Shown: positions 30,343-38,820 of the stretch, one piece after another
Numbering within the stretch: position 1 is the stretch's first letter
Layout: each line of letters begins with the position of its first letter
Source of the DNA: Tsukamurella tyrosinosolvens
GTDB lineage: Bacteria > Actinomycetota > Actinomycetes > Mycobacteriales > Mycobacteriaceae
DNA: 64,000 nt
NCBI RefSeq assembly: GCF_900104775.1
Contig: NZ_FNSA01000001.1
Span: 242,653 to 306,652 of the forward strand
Direction of reading: 5' to 3'
Made by a program: the position numbers and the translations under genes
The notes under the pieces: model-generated
The model's input: the letters and a program-made list of their open reading frames with translations, nothing else
The model's database searches: none
What the model was told of the DNA's origin: nothing

Positions 30343-31257
30343 CTACACCGCCTGCCCGGCGCCGCGGAAGGCGAGCTCGCGACCCGCGTCGAGATAACTC
30401 ATCGCGCCGCGGGACCCCGGGTCGTAATCGAGGACCGTGGTGCCGTAGCCCGGCGCCTCGGAGACCTTGACGCTGCGGGGGATCGTCGCACCGAGGACGC
30501 GATCGCCGAAGTGGTTGCGCACCTCGGCGGCCACCTGGTCGGCGAGCTTGGTCCGCGCGTCGTACATCGTGAGGAGCACGGTGGAGACGTGGAGATCCTT
30601 GTTGAGGTGCGACTGCACGAGCTCGATGTTGCGGAGCAGCTGGCCCACGCCCTCGAGCGCGTAGTACTCGCACTGGATGGGGATGAGGACCTCTTTCGCG
30701 GCGACGAGCGCGTTCACCGTGAGCAGGCCGAGCGACGGCGGGCAGTCGATGAAGATGTAGTCGATGTCGTTCGCGGCCGCGGCGCTGAGCGCGTTCTTTA
30801 GCCGAGTCTCGCGGGCCACCATGCTGACGAGTTCGATCTCGGCGCCGGCGAGGTCGATCGTCGCGGGCACGCAGTAGAGGTTGGGGGAGTGCGGGCTCTG
30901 GGCCATCGCCTCCTCCAGCGTCGTCTCGCCCAGGAGGAGCTCGTAGGTCGACGGGACGCCCGAGCGGTGGTCGACGCCGAGCGCCGTGCTGGCGTTGCCC
31001 TGCGGGTCGAGGTCGACGACGAGCACCCGCAGGCCCTGCAGAGCGAGCGCGGCGGCGAGGTTCACGGCGGTGGTGGTCTTGCCGACGCCGCCCTTCTGGT
31101 TGGCGATCGTCAGGACGCGACGCTCCAGGGGCTTGGGCAGAGTGCCCGCCGCTCCGGGGGTCAGGACCTGGCTGGCGCGGCGGGCGGCCGCGGCGATGGG
31201 GGTGTCGTCTTCAGTGGTTCCACGTGAAACGTCGAAGCCGGATTCGTGATCAGTCAC
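30343..31257 (-). CDS. parA: Chromosome partitioning ATPase ParA
   Basis: 304-residue deviant Walker ATPase that binds nucleoid DNA with ATP and moves ParB-parS complexes. Walker A is KGGVGKTT at residues 55-62, with the signature lysine; the Walker B-like DCPPSLG lies at about 165. The N-terminal 45 residues are an extension common in mycobacterial ParA (Soj). GTG start; GAGGAG lies eight bases before it. A parS site lies inside codons 10-14 of the gene. In mycobacteria rsmG lies directly upstream; here it is 3.3 kb away, so parA must have its own promoter. TAGGAT, about 25 bases before the start, is a candidate -10 box. Confidence 0.96.
   Translation of the reverse strand: MTDHESGFDVSRGTTEDDTPIAAAARRASQVLTPGAAGTLPKPLERRVLTIANQKGGVGKTTTAVNLAAALALQGLRVLVVDLDPQGNASTALGVDHRSGVPSTYELLLGETTLEEAMAQSPHSPNLYCVPATIDLAGAEIELVSMVARETRLKNALSAAAANDIDYIFIDCPPSLGLLTVNALVAAKEVLIPIQCEYYALEGVGQLLRNIELVQSHLNKDLHVSTVLLTMYDARTKLADQVAAEVRNHFGDRVLGATIPRSVKVSEAPGYGTTVLDYDPGSRGAMSYLDAGRELAFRGAGQAV
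31217..31230. promoter_or_regulatory. parS site within parA
   Basis: GTTCCACGTGAAAC matches the bacterial parS core TGTTTCACGTGAAACA with the actinobacterial C at the fourth position. It is the same 14-mer as at four further places up to the start of rsmG. It lies in the 5' coding end of parA. Confidence 0.92.
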
Positions 31258-31363
31258 GCGCTCTCCTCAGCTGTTGCCCCCATCCTAGTTTCTCCGTCGG
31301 GGTGCGTCAGCCCGGCCTCCGCGACACCCGGACCCGTTCCCGATGCCCCCGTCGTCGCGCGGG

Positions 31364-31377
31364 GTTTCCCGTGAAAC
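31364..31377. promoter_or_regulatory. Near-parS site (one mismatch)
   Basis: GTTTCCCGTGAAAC differs from the palindromic parS core GTTTCACGTGAAAC by a single base. It is 134 bases from the parS inside parA. ParB may bind it weakly; it could also be a decayed copy. Confidence 0.5.
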
Positions 31378-31900
31378 ATCGCGGTTCGTCCGTGCACGTC
31401 CGTCGGCCGCCGGTGCCCGACCGCTCCGGCCCGGGTGCCTCCGGAGGGCGGGGAGCGGGCACCGACGCTCGTTCGGCGGCCGGGCGCGTCGGGCGACGCC
31501 ATGCCGTCACGCGCGGAGCTCGGACCGGCCGCCGTGACGTCGCCCGGCATCCTGCACCCGTAATCCCACCGGTGCCGTGGCGGCGCCTCCCCTGCGTCGC
31601 CGCGACGCCGCGGGTGGCGCACGCTCACGCGTCGCCCACGGCGGAGCGGCGGCCGCATGCCCCGGCGGGCCAGACCGTCGTGTCCGCGGTCGTCGCCCGC
31701 TGGGCCCGGACCGTCACTGTCCTGTCGTCGGGTCCGCGTCCCATCAGGACCGGGCGCGTCGCGTGCACAGCGTGCAGCGACCGCGGGTTCCGGCGGCGCA
31801 CCGAAGCACACCGTCGAGCCGGGTCGCTCCGCGTCCCCGCGAGGAACTTCCCGGCGGCAGTCCCGGGCCGGCGATCCGTTGTGCCGTCGCGGGCCGGCAT

Positions 31901-32031
31901 CCCGTCGCGTCATCGCGGGCAGGCATCCCGTCGCGTCGTTGGGGGGGCGGCGTCCTGTCGCGTCGTGGGGAGCCGGTGTCCTGTCGCGTCGTGGGGAGTC
32001 GGCGTCCTGTCGCTCGGGAGCGGGGCGACGT
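31901..32031. repeat. Degenerate 26-bp tandem repeat, about five units
   Basis: Five consecutive units of 26-27 bases, each beginning CCCGTCGC or CCTGTCGC and ending GGCAT, GGCGT, GGTGT or GACGT. Units three and four differ at only two positions; the outer units are more diverged, and a half unit precedes the array. There are no spacers, so it is not CRISPR. It lies in the gene-free parA-rsmG segment between two parS sites. Confidence 0.75.
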
Positions 32032-32352
32032 CCCGCAGTGCTGCGCGGGCCCGTCACGATTCGGGTGGAGTGACGTCCGGCGGTACGCCACGGCTTTCCC
32101 TGTCCCGTGCGAGGTCGCCGTCCGGGTGTCGGCGCCCGGGTCCGTCGCTCCAGCGAGCCTCCGACACCGAGAACGACACTGACGGCGACAGCGACAGCGG
32201 CGACAGCGGTCGCGGGGGAGCGGTCGGGCTGGGACGGCGCTCGTCTCCTTCCGCGGACGCGGTCCCGCGCCTCGCCCCCGCGCGGGTGAGTCCGACGAGT
32301 CCGCCACAGCTGAGTCGCCGCCGGCCCCTTGCGCGCGATCCTCGCCGGCGGT

Positions 32353-32366
32353 GTTCCACGTGAAAC
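32353..32366. promoter_or_regulatory. parS site (intergenic)
   Basis: Exact 14-mer GTTCCACGTGAAAC with a leading T (TGTTCCACGTGAAAC), the best parS match of the set to the full 16-mer. It lies in the gene-free segment, 1.1 kb from the parS in parA. Confidence 0.93.
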
Positions 32367-32780
32367 GGCGCCGTTCGCCGCGCTCCTACCCCTCGCGGCG
32401 CGCACCGTTCTCCTCCGGCGTCACCGGTCCGACCGAGTCCGCTCGGACGCGAGCCGCTCCGCCACCACTGGCCCGCGTCGGCCGACCGACCTGTCACCGC
32501 CCGACCTGTCACCGCCCGCAGCGGCATCCTCATGGGCCTGGCATCGCGGTGCCGTTCGGCGCGCGACGCCGGCCGGGCCCGCGGCGTGCGATGGATCCGT
32601 CGCATTCACGACTTCCACCTTCTCGTCGGCACCTCGACGACGACAGCCGGATCAGCGTTCCTCGGCACGGCGCACCTGTCTGCGCGACGAACGGATCGCT
32701 TCCCGACGATTGCCCCGCGCGGCCGTCGGACGTCACGCAAACCCGGCAGCGCATCTCTGTCGCCGCCGCATCCGCGCCGG

Positions 32781-32794
32781 GTTCCACGTGAAAC
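32781..32794. promoter_or_regulatory. parS site (intergenic)
   Basis: Exact GTTCCACGTGAAAC, 428 bases from the previous site, in the same orientation. Nothing in the flanks suggests a coding context. Confidence 0.93.
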
Positions 32795-33455
32795 GACGCG
32801 CCCCGGCCCAGTGCATCCGCCGCCCCCGACGTCGTCGCCATCGCGGGCCCGACGCCCTTCGTCGCGCGCACCTCACCGCAGTTGCCATGCACCCGTCCGG
32901 GCACTTACCCCGGGACCGCGGCACGGCGACGACACCGCGTCGCCGTCGTCCCCTCCCGTGTCGCCCACGATCGCAGGGCACCCGCCGCCCGCCATGCGCA
33001 TCGACCGCGGGGGAGGGGCGGCGGCGGGCGCAGCTCACCTCTGCCACGAGCGCCGTCCGGTGCCCGGGCACCGACCCCACTCGATCCCCGCCCCGCGTCG
33101 CGATCGGCACGTCCCCACGCACGCCGTGTTTCCGCTCGACGCCATGACCGCCCCACAGGTCAGGTGACGGGTGACCTCGCCCCGTCGCGCAGCCGCGCGA
33201 CGCCCGGCACCATGCACTGACACCGCCACGCGGGTGTCATCGAGCCGTTGGTCCGCTCGCATCCACTGGAGTCGCGCGGTGCCGTCGATCGCCGCGCGCT
33301 GTCACGTGCGTCGCGGCGGCACCTGCGTCCGGAGTCCCTTCGCCTGCCGACGACGGAGTCACCGCCGCTGGCACCACGGATTCGTTCCGGGCCGGGGACA
33401 CCGTGACGGCGTGAGGCACGACGGCGGGGGGGAGCACGGAGCGAAGTACCCGGAG

Positions 33456-33469
33456 GTTCCACGTGAAAC
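33456..33469. promoter_or_regulatory. parS site (intergenic)
   Basis: Exact GTTCCACGTGAAAC, 675 bases from the previous site, same orientation. It is the last intergenic copy before rsmG. Confidence 0.93.
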
Positions 33470-34591
33470 GCCGTCTCCGTCGCCGCTGCGCGCGGCCACG
33501 GGTGCCCCGACTCCGGGCGTCGATACCCCGCGGCCCGACCTTCCGATAGGGGAGACTCGCGGTGCCCTCCGCCTCGCCGACTGCGCGGCTCCGTGCCCGG
33601 CGCCCGCGTCGCGCATCGCCGCTTCCGCTCGTCGGCCCGCTCCAGCGACGGGCCGACACCGCTCATCACCCCGCCGTCGTGCGCGCTCCACCCACGCGGC
33701 CACGGCCGCCCGCCCGCATGGGGAGCCACCGGCTGATGGCGTCGGCGCCCGTCTCTCACGCGCCGAAGTCGATCCCCGGCGATCGCCTCGCGACGCCGGG
33801 CGCGGCCGCCGTCGGACCTCCGCGTCGCTCTCCTCGGTGTCCCCGGAACGTGGATCGGGTCGCCTCAGGCCGCGAAGCCCGGCGCTCCCGGCGGGCCCGT
33901 CGCGAGGGGCGGAGTCGGCGGCACAACCACCGAGCGCGACGATCCTGCCGGCGCGCACCCCTCAGAGGCCCCAGTCTGCGGCCCACCGCGGCGCCCACCG
34001 GGCCGCGCCCCTGCGCGGCCGTCGCTCTCGGGGAGCCGGCCGAGACCCGGGTGCACCGGGCCCACGACGGCGTGAGTCTGCTCCGCCCGCCGCGCCCGTG
34101 GGCGAGCCGGATCCCGGGACGCCACCGAACGCCACCGACCACGTGCCGCCGTCGGATGCTCGACAGGTTCATCGTCCGGCACGGCGGCGGACCCGAGCAG
34201 AGCCCGGACCGGGCAGTCGGAGGCGTCACCTCGCCCCGCCGACGAGACCGACCTGCCGCACCTCCGCGCAGAGTTGCAGCGCCCCGACGCCTCGATCCGC
34301 GAATACCGGATCCGCCGACACCCGCGAGCGCAGAGGCCGGGGGCGGCGCGCACGTCTGCCGAGCGCGCCTCGCTCCGATATCGGCAGCGGGGGCGTCCGC
34401 CGCCGGGGCGGGGGGCGCGCCAGGCGGTGTCATCGGGACCGTCCGACGTCCCGATTTATCAGACGGGCGTACCAAATATCGCCATCTCCACGCAGTTCCA
34501 GCGACGCCGCGACTGCAATAGTGTCACGTGTCGAAACGATCCGTGGGTAGTCAGGTGCACCGAATCCGAGCCGTAAATGTCCGATTCTGGA

Positions 34592-35314
34592 CTAGCGGCG
34601 GGCCTTCGCGCGTTTCCTCTTCGCCGGCGCCCGACGGACCGCGCGCACGACTGTGGTCGCCGGATCGACGATCCCGACGCCGCAGAGAACGACCTCCGGG
34701 TCGCGCAGGCCGGCCTTGGTGAGGATGGCGCCGTGCTCCTCGATCTCCTCCGCGGCGCGCGAACCCTTCAACGCGAGCAACCGACCGCCGTCGCGCAGCA
34801 GGGGAGCGGACCACGGCGCGAGCTTCGGGAATCCGGAGACCGCGCGCGACGTGACGGCGTCGGCGCCGCCGACCGCGTCCACGACCGCGCGCTCCTCGGC
34901 GCGCCCGCGGACGACGCGGACGTTGGGCAGGCGCGGACCGCAGAACTCCTCGAGGAAGACGGCGCGGCGCAGCAGGGGCTCGACGAGGATCACGTCGACG
35001 TCGGGCCGAGCGATCGCGACCGGCACGCCGGGGAGACCGGCGCCGCTGCCGATGTCGACGAGGGTCTCACCGGATTCGAGGAGTTCTCCGAGCACGGCGC
35101 AGTTGAGCACGTGCCGCTCCCAGAGCCGCGGCACCTCGCGCGGGCCGATCAGCCCGCGGACGACACCATCGGTCGCCAGCACCCGGGCGTACTCCTCCGC
35201 GAGCCCGATCCGCTCGCCGAAGACCTCCCGCGCGATCGGGGGAGTGGGGGGCAGCGCGTCCGCAGCCGCCTCGCCGTCGGCGGGGTTCTCCGCCACCTCG
35301 TCGCGCCGTTCCAC
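34592..35314 (-). CDS. rsmG: 16S rRNA (guanine-N7) methyltransferase RsmG
   Basis: 240-residue S-adenosylmethionine-dependent methyltransferase (GidB) that modifies G527 of 16S rRNA; loss gives low-level streptomycin resistance. The SAM-binding VDIGSGAGLPGVPVA lies at residues 86-100, and RLWERHVLNCAVL just before it is family-typical. The C-terminus is an Arg/Lys tail. The GTG start codon is itself part of a parS site (CACGTGG). No strong ribosome site is visible. It is followed by the 3.3 kb gene-free segment rather than by parA. Confidence 0.95.
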   Translation of the reverse strand: MERRDEVAENPADGEAAADALPPTPPIAREVFGERIGLAEEYARVLATDGVVRGLIGPREVPRLWERHVLNCAVLGELLESGETLVDIGSGAGLPGVPVAIARPDVDVILVEPLLRRAVFLEEFCGPRLPNVRVVRGRAEERAVVDAVGGADAVTSRAVSGFPKLAPWSAPLLRDGGRLLALKGSRAAEEIEEHGAILTKAGLRDPEVVLCGVGIVDPATTVVRAVRRAPAKRKRAKARR

Positions 35315-35321
35315 GTGAAAC
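35308..35321. promoter_or_regulatory. parS site overlapping the rsmG start codon
   Basis: Exact GTTCCACGTGAAAC; the rsmG GTG start (minus strand) is the centre of the palindrome. ParB bound here would cover the translation start region and probably the promoter. In other bacteria parS sites also occur in rsmG/parA coding DNA. Confidence 0.92.
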
Positions 35322-35374
35322 CTCTCCTGTCACAATCACACACATCACTCGCGGGCAGACCCTGCCCGAAAACG

Positions 35375-35411
35375 ACGATGGGCCCCAGGCGCACGGCCCG
35401 GGACCCATCGT
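35375..35411 (-). terminator. Hairpin between jag and rsmG
   Basis: Arms ACGATGGG and CCCATCGT form a perfect 8-bp stem, extended inside by CCC/GGG with a bulged A. It lies in the 112-base gap between jag and rsmG. In the direction of jag transcription the hairpin has no clear T-tract. It probably ends the rpmH-yidC-jag operon and separates rsmG from it. Confidence 0.6.
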
Positions 35412-35426
35412 TCACCTACGTCCAGT

Positions 35427-35975
35427 CTAGGCGTTGGGGAGCACCACGACGCGACGGTTCGGCTCCGCGCCCTCGCTCTCCGAGCGCACACCGTCGACCT
35501 TGGCGACGGCGTCGTGGACGATCTTCCGCTCGAACGGCGTCATCGGCTTGAGCGACTCCTTCTCACCGGACTCCGCGACCCGCTGCGCGACCTCGGCACC
35601 GAGGCCCGAGAGGCGGGTGCGCCGGCTCGCGCGCCAGCCGGCGACGTCGAGCATGAGGCGGCTGCGATCTCCGGTGGACTGCTGCACCGCGAGGCGGGTC
35701 AGCTCCTGCAGCGCATCCAGGACCTCGCCCCGCTGGCCGACCAGCTTCGCGAGATCCTCGCCGCCGTCGATCGCGACGATGGCGCGGCCGCCCTCCACGT
35801 CGAGGTCGATGTCGCCGTCGAAGTCGAGGATGTCGAGCAGCTGCTCGAGGTAGTCGGCGGCGATCTCGCCCTCCTCGACCAGCTCGTCGTCCTCGTCCGC
35901 GGGGCTCTCGGCCGGGGCCTCGGCGGGAGCCTCGGTCACGGTCTGCTCCTCCTCGACGGTCACGTCGTCAGGCAT
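35427..35975 (-). CDS. khpB: RNA-binding protein KhpB/Jag
   Basis: 182-residue cytoplasmic RNA-binding protein. An acidic N-terminus (residues 1-40) precedes a KH domain (about 45-115, with LAKLVGQRGEVLDALQELTR) and an R3H domain (about 120-180, SLKPMTPFERKIVHDAV, then SEGAEPNRRVVVLP). The Jag-N domain of firmicutes is absent, as in Rv3920c. AAGGAG lies six bases before the ATG. It follows yidC on the same strand, the conserved order; in streptococci it affects elongation and cell size, but in this group the targets are not known. Confidence 0.93.
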   Translation of the reverse strand: MPDDVTVEEEQTVTEAPAEAPAESPADEDDELVEEGEIAADYLEQLLDILDFDGDIDLDVEGGRAIVAIDGGEDLAKLVGQRGEVLDALQELTRLAVQQSTGDRSRLMLDVAGWRASRRTRLSGLGAEVAQRVAESGEKESLKPMTPFERKIVHDAVAKVDGVRSESEGAEPNRRVVVLPNA

Positions 35976-36022
35976 GGGTACTCCTTGGGAATTCGATCAT
36001 CAGGGGTTCGTGGGCGCGGCGC

Positions 36023-37204
36023 TCAGCGCTTGCGCTTCTTGTTCCGGTTGCGCTGCTGCTGATTGCGCTGCTGCTGCCGGGCGTTCGCGGAGGGGTGCTG
36101 AGGCTTCGGCTTGGCACCGGGAGTCGGCTTCGACGGTGCCGCATCCGCAGCCTCAGCAGCCGTACCCTCGGCGTCGTCAGCCACCGTCTCCGCGGCCTTC
36201 GTCAGGGACGTCGCCGCGCCGCCCTTCTTGGGCTTCGCGCCGGGCTTGGGAGCGTTCTCGGCGCGCTTCTCCTGCGCCAGCCGCTTCTTCTCCTCGTCCT
36301 CCTTGTCGAGCTTGCCGAAGACGATGTGCTGCTGGCAGTACGTCCAGATGTTCTGGGTGACCCAGTAGATCAGGATGGCGACCGGCAGGAAGAAGCCACC
36401 GACCAGCACGCCGATGGGGAAGACCCACAGCATGAGGCGGTTCATGATGGCCGTCTGCGGGTTGTCCAGCGAGGCGACGGGCTGGCGGGCGATGGAGGCG
36501 CGCGAGTTGAAGTGCGTGGCCAGCGCCGCGACGATCATCAGCGGCACCGAGAGGGCGATGATCCACCACTTCTCGAAGTTCGGCTCGATGTAGGCGATCA
36601 CGCCGTTCGCGTCCGGCGGGCTCACCGGCATGAAGGCCTGGAACTGCGCGACGGGCTCCTGGACGTACGACGAGAGCGGCACGCCGAAGAGGCGCGCGTC
36701 GAGGAAGCTCTGCACGTCGGTGGCGGAGAAGAAGTAGTTCGCGGTGTGCCGGGTCTCGTAGGCGTTCATGTCCGGCGAGCCGAACATCTGCGCGGTCCCG
36801 CCGCTCATCCGGTTGAACGAGCGCAGCACGTGGAACAGGCCGATGAACACCGGCACCTGCAGCAGCGCGGGGAGGCAGCCGAGGAGCGGGTTGAAGCCGT
36901 GCTCCTTCTGCAGCTTCTGCATCTCCAGGGCCAGCTTCTGCCGGTCCTTGCCGTACTTCTTCCGCAGCGCCTGCATCTGCGGCTGGAACTCCTGCATCTG
37001 CCTGGTCGTCCTGATCTGGCGGACAAACGGCTTGTACAGGATGGCGCGCAGGGTGAGCACCAGGAAGATCACGGAGAGGGCCCACGTGATCCCACTGTCG
37101 GGGCCGAGGCCGGGCACGAAGGAGAAGACCTTGTGCCAGACCCACATGATGCCCGACACCGGGTAGTACACGTAGTCCAAGGACATCGGATTGAAACTTG
37201 ACAC
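36023..37204 (-). CDS. yidC: Membrane protein insertase YidC
   Basis: 393-residue Oxa1/Alb3/YidC insertase that folds membrane proteins with or without SecYEG. First helix [14 protein letters not shown]; the core [20 protein letters not shown] starts the cytoplasmic hairpin with its conserved arginine, and the rest of the five-helix core follows to about residue 300 ([19 protein letters not shown]). A long Lys/Arg/Gln-rich tail ends in RNKKRKR and could bind ribosomes. The GTG giving [11 protein letters not shown] is used because AGGAG lies ten bases upstream; an ATG six codons later (MSLDY) is the alternative. It lies 89 bases after yidD. Confidence 0.95.
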   Translation of the reverse strand: MSSFNPMSLDYVYYPVSGIMWVWHKVFSFVPGLGPDSGITWALSVIFLVLTLRAILYKPFVRQIRTTRQMQEFQPQMQALRKKYGKDRQKLALEMQKLQKEHGFNPLLGCLPALLQVPVFIGLFHVLRSFNRMSGGTAQMFGSPDMNAYETRHTANYFFSATDVQSFLDARLFGVPLSSYVQEPVAQFQAFMPVSPPDANGVIAYIEPNFEKWWIIALSVPLMIVAALATHFNSRASIARQPVASLDNPQTAIMNRLMLWVFPIGVLVGGFFLPVAILIYWVTQNIWTYCQQHIVFGKLDKEDEEKKRLAQEKRAENAPKPGAKPKKGGAATSLTKAAETVADDAEGTAAEAADAAPSKPTPGAKPKPQHPSANARQQQRNQQQRNRNKKRKR

Positions 37205-37293
37205 GGGGCGGTGCTCCTTGCCGATCTATTTCGAACAGGTTCGTGGGCGCGGTCATTCGCGCATCGGGTGGTGGAAGCCGCTGGCGGCTGCGG

Positions 37294-37554
37294 CTATTCG
37301 GGAACGGGGTCCCAGCCGCCGCGGTGCCACGGACCGCACTTGAGCAGCCGAATGGTACTGAGGTACACACCCTTCACCGCGCCGTGCGCCGAAAGTGCTT
37401 CGACCGCATACTCGCTGCAGGTGGGGGTGAATCGGCAGGTGGGCGGCCGCACGGGGGAGATCCACGTCCGGTACACCTGCACCAGAGAGATCAATGCCCG
37501 CCGAGGCATCGCCCGCAGCCTGCTCCCGGCGCTCGGCCGCTGCTCCTCGATCAC
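37294..37554 (-). CDS. yidD: Membrane protein insertion efficiency factor YidD
   Basis: 86-residue small protein with the family signature YRTWISPVRPPTCRFTPTCS and KGVYLSTIRLLKCGPWHRGG, including the conserved cysteines. It associates with the inner face of the membrane and aids YidC. The GTG start overlaps the rnpA stop (GTGA), so it is translationally coupled to RNase P protein. Confidence 0.95.
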   Translation of the reverse strand: MIEEQRPSAGSRLRAMPRRALISLVQVYRTWISPVRPPTCRFTPTCSEYAVEALSAHGAVKGVYLSTIRLLKCGPWHRGGWDPVPE

Positions 37555-37952
37555 AGCGCACCCAGCTTCATCAGGCCCGAACGCAGTTGCGCCGTCAGCT
37601 CGTTCGCGTCGTCGTCCGCCGCGGCCCGCAGCGCGCGGACCACCACCAGCGCGCCATCGTCCAACTCGCCGGCCACCGAGGCGACCGCAGCGCGCAGTCG
37701 GCGCGCGACGGCGTGCCGAATCACCGCGTTACCCACGGCTTTCGAGACGACCAGACCCACGCGCGGCGCCGGCGTCACGGGATCCGCCGCGGACACGACG
37801 AGGCCCGGTCCCCCCTCGGAAGCGGGGACCGGGCTCGGGTCCGTCGTCATCGCCACGTGCACCACGATGGAGCGGCGACCCACGCGCCTGCCACCTTTGA
37901 CCGCCGCGGCGAAATCGCGCGACGAGCTCATGCGGTAGCGGGCGGGTAACAC
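37551..37952 (-). CDS. rnpA: Ribonuclease P protein component
   Basis: 133-residue basic protein subunit of RNase P, which matures the 5' ends of tRNA. Conserved blocks are RYRMSSSRDFAAAVKGG at the N-terminus and PRVGLVVSKAVGNAVIRHAV with the RNR-like KAVGNAVIRH motif. Start GTG giving VLPARYRM is chosen by family alignment; a longer frame has no support. It lies between rpmH and yidD, the universal order. Confidence 0.93.
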   Translation of the reverse strand: MLPARYRMSSSRDFAAAVKGGRRVGRRSIVVHVAMTTDPSPVPASEGGPGLVVSAADPVTPAPRVGLVVSKAVGNAVIRHAVARRLRAAVASVAGELDDGALVVVRALRAAADDDANELTAQLRSGLMKLGAL

Positions 37953-38041
37953 GTCAGTGGTCTGCCTTCTCCATCGCCTTTGCAACAGCGCCACCGCGAC
38001 CGGGCGGACCGGAACGCGGTGGCGCTATGCGAGAGCGAAAA

Positions 38042-38185
38042 TCAGGCCGTCAGCTTCGCGCGGCCCTTGGTCCGACGCGCAGAGACGATCGCGCGCCCGG
38101 CACGGGTGCGCATACGGAGACGGAAGCCGTGCACCCGCGCGCGGCGACGGTTGTTCGGCTGGAACGTCCGCTTGCCCTTGGCCAC
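38042..38185 (-). CDS. rpmH: 50S ribosomal protein L34
   Basis: 47-residue basic ribosomal protein, full length for the family. It begins at GTG with [20 protein letters not shown] and ends [20 protein letters not shown] lies eight bases before the start. It is the first gene of rpmH-rnpA-yidD-yidC-jag, transcribed away from dnaA. Confidence 0.97.
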   Translation of the reverse strand: MAKGKRTFQPNNRRRARVHGFRLRMRTRAGRAIVSARRTKGRAKLTA

Positions 38186-38820
38186 GGTGACACTCCTTGT
38201 TCAGTGGACGGCGCTCGTGCGTCGTCTCGATGGATGGAAACTTCTCGGCGGCACGTGAAGCTCGACTTGAGGTCGAACTCGCCCGACGGATCGGCGTGCG
38301 CACAGACCGGTCAAGACTACTTATCCCCACTGACAAGGTCAAACCGGCGCCCGCGAGGCCGCGTGACAAGCGTCACAATCGCCCACCGGCGACACGCCGA
38401 GCGCTCCCGACATCCCACCGCATCCTGCGGGAATGTGCGTTGTGTTGAGGACCGCGCTCCACTCTGTTAACTTTGCCGAATGCGATTGCTGAGCACGGCC
38501 ACGGCGCTCCGTGGACCCCGAGCACGGCAGCTTCGGGCCGACCGGCACCGGGCGTGTAGCGGGCTCGGTGCTGCGCCGTAATCCGGTGCCACCCGAGCGC
38601 TGACCCCGCAGTCCTGCGACCACGTCATTCACAGCCGAAGCCAACGGCTGACTACACCTGTACTCCCAGTCCTCCACACCTGTGGATGAACCTGTGGAGT
38701 ACAGTTCATGCGCAGGTCGAGCGGGGTGCAATCATGCACAGCTCGACGTTGGACGTGTGAACGAGTACGCCGGTCGGAAGCCGGAGACCGAAGGCTTTCA
38801 AACCCGGTGTGGAGGACCTG
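38186..38820. promoter_or_regulatory. rpmH-dnaA divergent control region with DnaA boxes
   Basis: 635 bases with no gene that I can support. It must hold the rpmH and dnaA promoters. Two tandem DnaA-box-like sites lie near the dnaA end: TGTGGATGA (38681-38689; TCATCCACA on the other strand, identical to a box in oriC) and TGTGGAGTA 12 bases on. They suggest that DnaA controls its own gene. TTATCCCC near 38320 is a weaker partial box. Long frames crossing the region overlap promoters and look non-coding. Confidence 0.65.

Larger units (their letters stand above)
31258..34591. other. 3.3 kb gene-free segment between parA and rsmG with parS sites
   Basis: Open reading frames cross this stretch in all frames, but their translations are Arg/Pro/Ala/Gly-rich, mutually overlapping and without any motif, signal peptide or helix pattern. 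They have no ribosome sites and look like the by-product of very high GC. I see no rRNA, tRNA or transposase. What it does hold: three exact parS 14-mers, one near-parS, and a 26-bp tandem repeat. A somewhat AT-richer 150 bases lies next to rsmG (34440-34590). In mycobacteria the parA-rsmG gap is very short. A centromere-like loading zone for ParB and SMC is the best functional guess. A small RNA or unknown small gene cannot be excluded. Confidence 0.7.

Noticed and set aside
31901..32031. Possible CRISPR array
   Set aside because: Units follow each other without spacers and diverge from one another; no cas gene is present.
34521..34537. Extra parS-like sequence GTGTCACGTGTCGAAAC
   Set aside because: Only the left half fits; the right arm is shifted by several bases, so ParB binding is unlikely.
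31224..34550. Several long frames in the parA-rsmG segment on both strands
   Set aside because: They overlap each other, are Arg/Pro/Gly-rich, have no ribosome sites or domains, and run through exact parS sites and the tandem repeat.
38339..38731. 130-codon frame in the rpmH-dnaA gap
   Set aside because: Crosses the DnaA boxes and the dnaA promoter zone, has no ribosome site, and shows no similarity to known proteins.
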